Assembly (NCBI GenBank): GCA_934540955.1
Contig: CAKTCY010000073.1
Coordinates: forward strand, 1 to 8,821
DNA from: an uncultured Faecalibacterium sp.
Lineage (GTDB): Bacteria; Bacillota; Clostridia; Oscillospirales; Ruminococcaceae
DNA: 8,821 bases
Direction of reading: 5' to 3'
The notes under the pieces are model-generated. The model was not told the origin of the DNA and did no database searches. It saw only the letters and a program-made list of their open reading frames with translations. Positions 5,719-8,821 of the stretch are shown piece after piece (the first letter of the stretch is position 1; each line of letters starts with the position of its first letter). The translations under genes were made by a program, and so were the position numbers.

Positions 5719-7104
5719 ATGTTCATGTACTCGGATTATAGCCAGCATCTGCTGGACAATGTAAAGAAGATCCACTTTATCGGCTGCGGCGGCAGCGGAA
5801 TGTATCCGCTGATCCAGATCCTTGCCGCCAAGGGCTACGAGCTGTCCGGCAGCGATGTGCTGGACGGCAGCATCATCCGCTACGAGCGGGAGATGGGCGT
5901 GAAGGTCAGCCTTGGCCACAATGCGGATAATGTTGTCGGTGCGGACATGGTGGTGTACTCTGCCGCCATCTCCAAGGACAACGTGGAGCTGAACGCAGCC
6001 GCCTCCTACGGTATTCCCACCGTGGAGCGCAGCGTGCTGCTGGGCTATGTGAGCCGCCTGTACAAGCAGAGCATCTGCGTGTCCGGCACCCACGGCAAGA
6101 CCACTACCACCTCCATGATCACCACCGCGCTGGAGCTGGCCGGCCGCGACCCCTCTGCCGTCATCGGCGGCAAGCTGCCCCTCATCAACGGCTACGGCAA
6201 GGCCGGCAAGGGCGATGATATCGTCATCGAGGCCTGCGAGTTCGCTGAGACCTTCCTGAAGCTGACCCCCTACCTGTCCGTGGTGCTGAACATCGACAAC
6301 GACCATCTGGACTACTACGGCAGCATGGGCGAGCTGAAGTTCGCCTTCAAGCGCTTTGCCCTGATGACCCAGTTCATGATCTTTGCCAACGCCGACGACA
6401 AGAACACCATGGACGTGATGTACACGCTGGACCGCCGGGTGCGCACCTTTGCCATCGACAACCACGGCGACTACCGCGCAGTCAACGTCAACGAGTATAA
6501 GCCCGGCTTCTTCGAGTTCGACCTGAAGGAGTGGAACACGACCGACACCACCCGCATCCGCCTGTCCGTGCCCGGCCGCCACAATATTTATAATGCACTG
6601 GCCATGTGCGCCGTGTGCCGCTTTGTGGGCCTGAGCGCAGAGCAGTGCGCCGAGGCTGCCCTGAGCTTCAAGGGTGCAGGCCGCCGCTTTGAGGTGTACG
6701 GCGAGTGCAACGGTGCACTGGTCATCGACGATTACGCCCACCACCCCACCGAGCTGCGCGCCACCCTGAACACCGCCAAGGAGATGGGCTACAAGCGCCT
6801 GATCGCCGTCCACCAGCCGTTTACATACAGCCGCACCAAGATGCTGTTCAACGACTTTGTGGATGTGCTCAAGATCCCGGACATCACGGTGCTGACCCCC
6901 ATCATGGGCAGCCGCGAGCCCAACGACCCCACCATTACCAGCGCAAAGCTGGCAGCGCAGATCCCCGGCTCTGTGCTGGTGAACAGCCTGCAGGAGGCCG
7001 CCGACTGGGTCAAGCAGAACGCTCAGCCCGGCGATCTTGTCATCACCCTCGGCTGCGGCGATATCTATAAGGCCAGCAAGATGATGGTGGAAAAGGATCA
7101 GTAA
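5719..7104 (+). CDS. murC: UDP-N-acetylmuramate--L-alanine ligase
   Basis: Cytosolic Mur ligase that uses ATP to add L-alanine to UDP-N-acetylmuramate, starting the peptidoglycan stem peptide. It is 461 residues, usual for MurC. The N-terminal UDP-binding domain has IHFIGCGGSGMYPL (18-31), LSGSD (42-46) and VVYSAAIS (78-85), with a Tyr where many MurC have a Ser or Ala after GSGM. The central ATPase domain has the P-loop GTHGKTTTTSM (123-133), EACE (171-174) and NIDNDHLDYY (191-200). The C-terminal domain has GAGRRFE (319-325), DDYAHHPTE (337-345), HQPFTYSRTK (365-374) and TLGCGDIYK (443-451). The ATG at 5719 has GGAGGAGA (5703-5710) at 8-nt spacing; a TTG at 5701 lies before that site and is rejected. 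Codon use is strongly biased to C/G endings (CTG, AAC, ATC, GCC), as in a well-expressed gene. It ends at a strong terminator. Confidence 0.96.
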   Translation: MFMYSDYSQHLLDNVKKIHFIGCGGSGMYPLIQILAAKGYELSGSDVLDGSIIRYEREMGVKVSLGHNADNVVGADMVVYSAAISKDNVELNAAASYGIPTVERSVLLGYVSRLYKQSICVSGTHGKTTTTSMITTALELAGRDPSAVIGGKLPLINGYGKAGKGDDIVIEACEFAETFLKLTPYLSVVLNIDNDHLDYYGSMGELKFAFKRFALMTQFMIFANADDKNTMDVMYTLDRRVRTFAIDNHGDYRAVNVNEYKPGFFEFDLKEWNTTDTTRIRLSVPGRHNIYNALAMCAVCRFVGLSAEQCAEAALSFKGAGRRFEVYGECNGALVIDDYAHHPTELRATLNTAKEMGYKRLIAVHQPFTYSRTKMLFNDFVDVLKIPDITVLTPIMGSREPNDPTITSAKLAAQIPGSVLVNSLQEAADWVKQNAQPGDLVITLGCGDIYKASKMMVEKDQ

Positions 7105-7112
7105 GTTTATTT

Positions 7113-7158
7113 AAAAAGGGACACCGGACAGCCTGCGGGCTGTCCGGTGTTCCTTTTT
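7113..7158. terminator. Bidirectional terminator between murC and the toxin gene
   Basis: A 13-bp perfect GC-rich stem (7121-7133 with 7138-7150) around the loop TGCG is flanked by AAAAAGGG (7113-7120) and TCCTTTTT (7151-7158), which extend the pairing to about 21 bp. It therefore ends in U's when read on either strand. It ends murC 8 nt after the stop and can also stop the convergent toxin-antitoxin transcript, whose last gene ends at 7189. Confidence 0.93.
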
Positions 7159-7188
7159 AGGTAGATCGTGAAGATACAGCAGCTCTTG

Positions 7189-7452
7189 TCAGGTGTCATC
7201 GTAATGTCCGCGGCAGGAAACGATAAACACAATGCCGTTTTCTTCGTAGTAAACGATGCGGTTCACATCGTCGATGCGGCGGCTCCACCAGCCGCTGAGC
7301 GTACCGCGCAGCGGTTCCGGCTTGCCGATTCCATCAAATGCGTTGCGGGCGATATCTTTGATCAGCGCGTTGATGCGTTTCAATGTCTTTTTGTCCTGCA
7401 TCTGCCAATAAAGATAATCCTCCCATGCACGGTCCTCCCACAGCAGCCGCAT
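7189..7452 (-). CDS. yoeB: YoeB-family (Txe/YoeB) mRNA interferase toxin
   Basis: Type II toxin of the RelE/ParE superfamily, YoeB branch: a ribosome-dependent endoribonuclease that cuts mRNA and halts translation. It is 87 residues long. The N-terminus LLWEDRAWEDYLYWQ (3-17), INALIKD (27-33), GKPEPL (43-48), LSGWWSRRI (52-60) and SCRGHY (79-84) follow E. coli YoeB closely. The catalytic residues known there, Glu46, Arg65 and His83, are all present at the same numbers, so the toxin looks intact. The ATG at 7452 overlaps the antitoxin stop as TGATG, so the toxin depends on translation of the antitoxin. It is convergent with murC, separated by a bidirectional terminator. The unusual point is the partner: a ribbon-helix-helix RelB/DinJ protein rather than the Phd-fold YefM. 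Confidence 0.95.
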   Translation of the reverse strand: MRLLWEDRAWEDYLYWQMQDKKTLKRINALIKDIARNAFDGIGKPEPLRGTLSGWWSRRIDDVNRIVYYEENGIVFIVSCRGHYDDT

Positions 7453-7709
7453 CAGGCTTCCTCGATGAGGTCATGCGGGGCAAAATGCGCCTTGCCGCTG
7501 CGCACATCCCGCATGATGCCTTCCAGATAACGCTGATTGGCAGAGGAATAAAAGGGGTCTGCGGTCAGCTCAAACGGAATGCGCTTTTCCCGGGCGCAGG
7601 CCTTGAGAAAGATGGTAATAGCTGTGTTCATGCTCAGACCGATCTCGTCAAAGGTCTGTTCTGCTTCATGCTTCACGGCATCATCCACGCGTACACTGAT
7701 CTGTGCCAT
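7452..7709 (-). CDS. RelB/DinJ-family ribbon-helix-helix antitoxin
   Basis: Antitoxin that binds and neutralises the downstream YoeB-type toxin and represses its own promoter; 85 residues. The N-terminal ribbon-helix-helix DNA-binding unit has the strand AQISVRVDD (residues 2-10), a first helix HEAEQTFDEIG (about 14-24) and LSMNTAITIFLKACAREK (25-42) ending in IPFEL, as in DinJ/RelB. The C-terminal part, with DPFYSSANQRYLEGI (51-65) and DLIEE near the end, is the likely toxin-wrapping segment. The ATG at 7709 is chosen because GGAGG (7718-7722) lies 8 nt upstream; a GTG at 7718 would overlap that site. The gene precedes the toxin with a 1-base stop/start overlap, the usual antitoxin-first order. 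Confidence 0.93.
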   Translation of the reverse strand: MAQISVRVDDAVKHEAEQTFDEIGLSMNTAITIFLKACAREKRIPFELTADPFYSSANQRYLEGIMRDVRSGKAHFAPHDLIEEA

Positions 7710-7733
7710 ATCCAGCACCTCCTTCTTTCTTTG

Positions 7734-7762
7734 ATTCTACCACAAATGAAAGCAAAACGCAA
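7734..7762 (-). promoter_or_regulatory. Promoter of the toxin-antitoxin operon (extended -10)
   Basis: On the minus strand TTGCGT (7762-7757), a 17-nt spacer and TAGAAT (7739-7734). The base triplet TGG just before the -10 gives an extended TGn-TAGAAT element, which would offset the weak -35. Transcription would start near 7727, leaving a leader of under 20 nt with GGAGG before the antitoxin ATG. The -35 box lies inside the palindrome at 7744-7779. Confidence 0.7.
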
Positions 7763-7779
7763 TCAAAATGCTTTCATTT
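7744..7779. promoter_or_regulatory. Inverted repeat, likely antitoxin operator
   Basis: Perfect 11-bp arms AAATGAAAGCA (7744-7754) and TGCTTTCATTT (7769-7779) around a 14-bp AT-rich spacer. It covers the -35 box and part of the spacer of the toxin-antitoxin promoter, the expected place for autorepression by a dimeric ribbon-helix-helix antitoxin. On the plus strand it is followed by TTTTTATT and could form a weak terminator hairpin, but no plus-strand gene feeds into it. Confidence 0.7.
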
Positions 7780-7814
7780 TTATTGTATGTCTTTTACCCT
7801 GAAATATTTCCGCA

Positions 7815-7866
7815 GATACAGGGAGCGCCCCGCAGCCGGATGGCTGCGGGGCGCTCTCTGTGTATC
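7815..7866. terminator. Long GC-rich hairpin, possible atypical terminator of the right-edge gene
   Basis: The arms 7815-7837 and 7842-7866 pair over about 23 bp, with a perfect 15-bp core (GAGCGCCCCGCAGCC and its complement), a GGAT loop, one wobble pair and one bulged base. It lies just past the stop of the right-edge minus-strand gene. Neither side has the expected run of U's: reading minus, it continues GCGGAAATATTTC. It may be a terminator acting without a U-tract, an mRNA 3'-end stabiliser or a dispersed hairpin repeat. Confidence 0.55.
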
Positions 7867-7897
7867 TATATACGATTCTGGAAGGATGTTGGCGTTA

Positions 7898-8821
7898 TCA
7901 GAACTTGAACAGGTCCACGATGCGCTGCCACAGGCGGGTGAAGATGTTGCCCTCCTTCACCGTCTCGGTCTCAGCCACAACGTTGTCGGCAGAGGCCACG
8001 GTCTCGGCGGTCTTGTAGATGAACTTCACGCTGCTCTCGGCGTCCTCGGGTGCACCGGCAAAGCTGGTGTAGCCTTCCAGACGGTCGCTCATCTCGTCCA
8101 GCACGGTCTTGAGGCCGTGCAGCTGATCCTGATCCAGTGCGCCGGTCAGCTTGGAGATGCCCTCCTCGTTGAACTGGTTCAGACCATCGTTCAGCTGGTG
8201 GGTGCCGTCATTCAGCTGGCTTGCGCCATCGCTCAGGGTGTTCACGCCATCGTACAGGGTCTTGGTACCGGCGGCAAGCTGGGCGCTGCCGTCCTTGGCA
8301 GAGTGGGCACCGTCTGCGGCGGTCTGCACACCGGCGGTGTACTGGCCTACGCTGGAAACGAAGTACTGGATCTTGGCAAGGCTGTCCTTCAGGGCACGCA
8401 CATCGGCGATATCCTCGCTGTTCTCCACCTGATACTTCAGCTCAGCCTTGGCGGTGTCCTTCGCCTCCTGCGTGGTCAGCAGCTGCACCAGACCGCACAG
8501 CATGGAGGGGTCGTAGTTCTGCATCAGGCGCAGAGCGGCCTCCAGATCGTGGTCAGTCTTGGTAGCGGAAAGGTACAGCGCCAGATCCAGCTGGCTGTCC
8601 TTGAAGCTGGGCGCCTGCTCCCAGATGGTGCGCACCATCTTGCGGCGGCCGGCAGCCAGCGTCTTGTCGTTCATGGTCAGAATGTTGTCGATGACTGCGG
8701 CGTAGTTGTCCCAGGTCATATCGGTGTCGATCAGGCCGCCCTCCTTCAGGGTCTTGTTGGCAGAAGCCAGCACGCCGTCAGCCACCTGCTGTGCGCCGCT
8801 GTTCAGGGCGCTGTTGTTGGC
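7898..8821 (-). CDS. C-terminal part of a large envelope protein with Leu/Gly heptad repeats (YhgE/Pip- or MMPL-like), N-terminus cut by window edge
   Basis: The frame is open to the right edge, giving 307 residues with no supported start; an internal GTG at 8785 is not a real start. It is a hydrophilic, helix-rich extracytoplasmic-type region. Two parts carry heptads with Leu at one position and Gly at another, often as LxDG: one at the edge (about 8745-8821) and a longer one at 8159-8326. Such heptads (TIGR03057-type repeats) occur in the loop domains of YhgE/Pip membrane proteins and of some MMPL/RND-type exporters in Gram-positives. A segment SSVKFIYKT (8010-8036) follows. The protein ends in the amphipathic RLWQRIVDLFKF with no final membrane helix, which fits an MMPL-type tail rather better than YhgE, whose C-terminus is membrane-embedded. 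The family call is inference; the membrane domains would lie beyond the window. Confidence 0.6.
   Translation of the reverse strand, partial: ANNSALNSGAQQVADGVLASANKTLKEGGLIDTDMTWDNYAAVIDNILTMNDKTLAAGRRKMVRTIWEQAPSFKDSQLDLALYLSATKTDHDLEAALRLMQNYDPSMLCGLVQLLTTQEAKDTAKAELKYQVENSEDIADVRALKDSLAKIQYFVSSVGQYTAGVQTAADGAHSAKDGSAQLAAGTKTLYDGVNTLSDGASQLNDGTHQLNDGLNQFNEEGISKLTGALDQDQLHGLKTVLDEMSDRLEGYTSFAGAPEDAESSVKFIYKTAETVASADNVVAETETVKEGNIFTRLWQRIVDLFKF
8159..8326 (-). repeat. Eight tandem heptad repeats (xxxLxxG type) within the right-edge protein
   Basis: About eight consecutive 7-residue units, such as NTLSDGA, SQLNDGT and HQLNDGL, translate from this stretch. Leu (or Ala) and Gly recur at fixed places, and DG appears in most units. 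The pattern predicts a long coiled coil or helical rod. At the DNA level, the units are degenerate 21-bp repeats (for example CAGCTGAACGAC and variants). Confidence 0.85.

Noticed and set aside
5661..5741. 26-codon upstream frame overlapping the murC start (possible leader peptide)
   Set aside because: The predicted transcription start near 5653 leaves only about 8 nt before its ATG and no ribosome binding site; the murC start has a far better one.
5638..6813. 391-codon minus-strand frame antisense to murC
   Set aside because: Val/His/Gly/Ala-rich shadow caused by the strong codon bias of murC; no family motif.
8159..8326. Repeated 21-bp units considered as a CRISPR-like or tandem DNA array
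   Set aside because: The repeats are degenerate at the DNA level, have no spacers and are explained by protein heptads in one open frame.

Overview
The window looks like chromosomal DNA from a GC-rich, gut-type Clostridia member of the Oscillospiraceae (Ruminococcaceae). The grounds are a Firmicutes-type gene set with strong AGGAGG-like ribosome binding sites, a dipicolinate synthase pair, a type III pantothenate kinase, an ECF transporter S component and a clostridial-style MurC, all with strong C/G-ending codon use. Faecalibacterium or a close relative is my best guess, but this is inference from style and not a database match.

Layout. Positions 1-1360 (minus strand) hold dpaA-dpaB, the two subunits of dipicolinate synthase, overlapping by ATGA; dpaB runs off the left edge. 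A short gap (1361-1512) holds a terminator for the next gene and a candidate sporulation-type promoter for dpaAB. Next, also on the minus strand, come an ECF S component (1513-2112), a Gfo/Idh/MocA oxidoreductase (2252-3235) and coaX (3263-4153). A 184-bp divergent region carries two back-to-back promoters, one for coaX and one for the plus-strand coaBC (4338-5537). murC (5719-7104) follows on the plus strand with its own -10 element and ends at a strong bidirectional terminator. Downstream on the minus strand is a type II toxin-antitoxin module: a RelB/DinJ-type antitoxin followed by a YoeB-type toxin, with a promoter/operator palindrome. The right edge (7898-8821, minus) is the C-terminal part of a large envelope protein with Leu/Gly heptad repeats. 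No gene-free stretch exceeds 300 bases; the largest gap is about 190 bases.

How the genes fit together. CoaX (step 1 of CoA synthesis) and CoaBC (steps 2-3) share one divergent control region. The nearby ECF S component is a reasonable candidate for the vitamin importer feeding them (pantothenate), although its substrate cannot be read from sequence alone. MurC starts the stem peptide of peptidoglycan. DpaAB diverts a lysine/diaminopimelate intermediate to dipicolinate, the spore-core solute.

I found no wholly new system. The items most worth a second look are the dpaAB pair with a sigma-K-like promoter in a lineage usually called non-sporulating, the basic C-terminal tail on CoaX, the YoeB/DinJ mixed toxin-antitoxin pair with a perfect 11-bp operator palindrome, and a long hairpin without a U-tract at 7815-7866.
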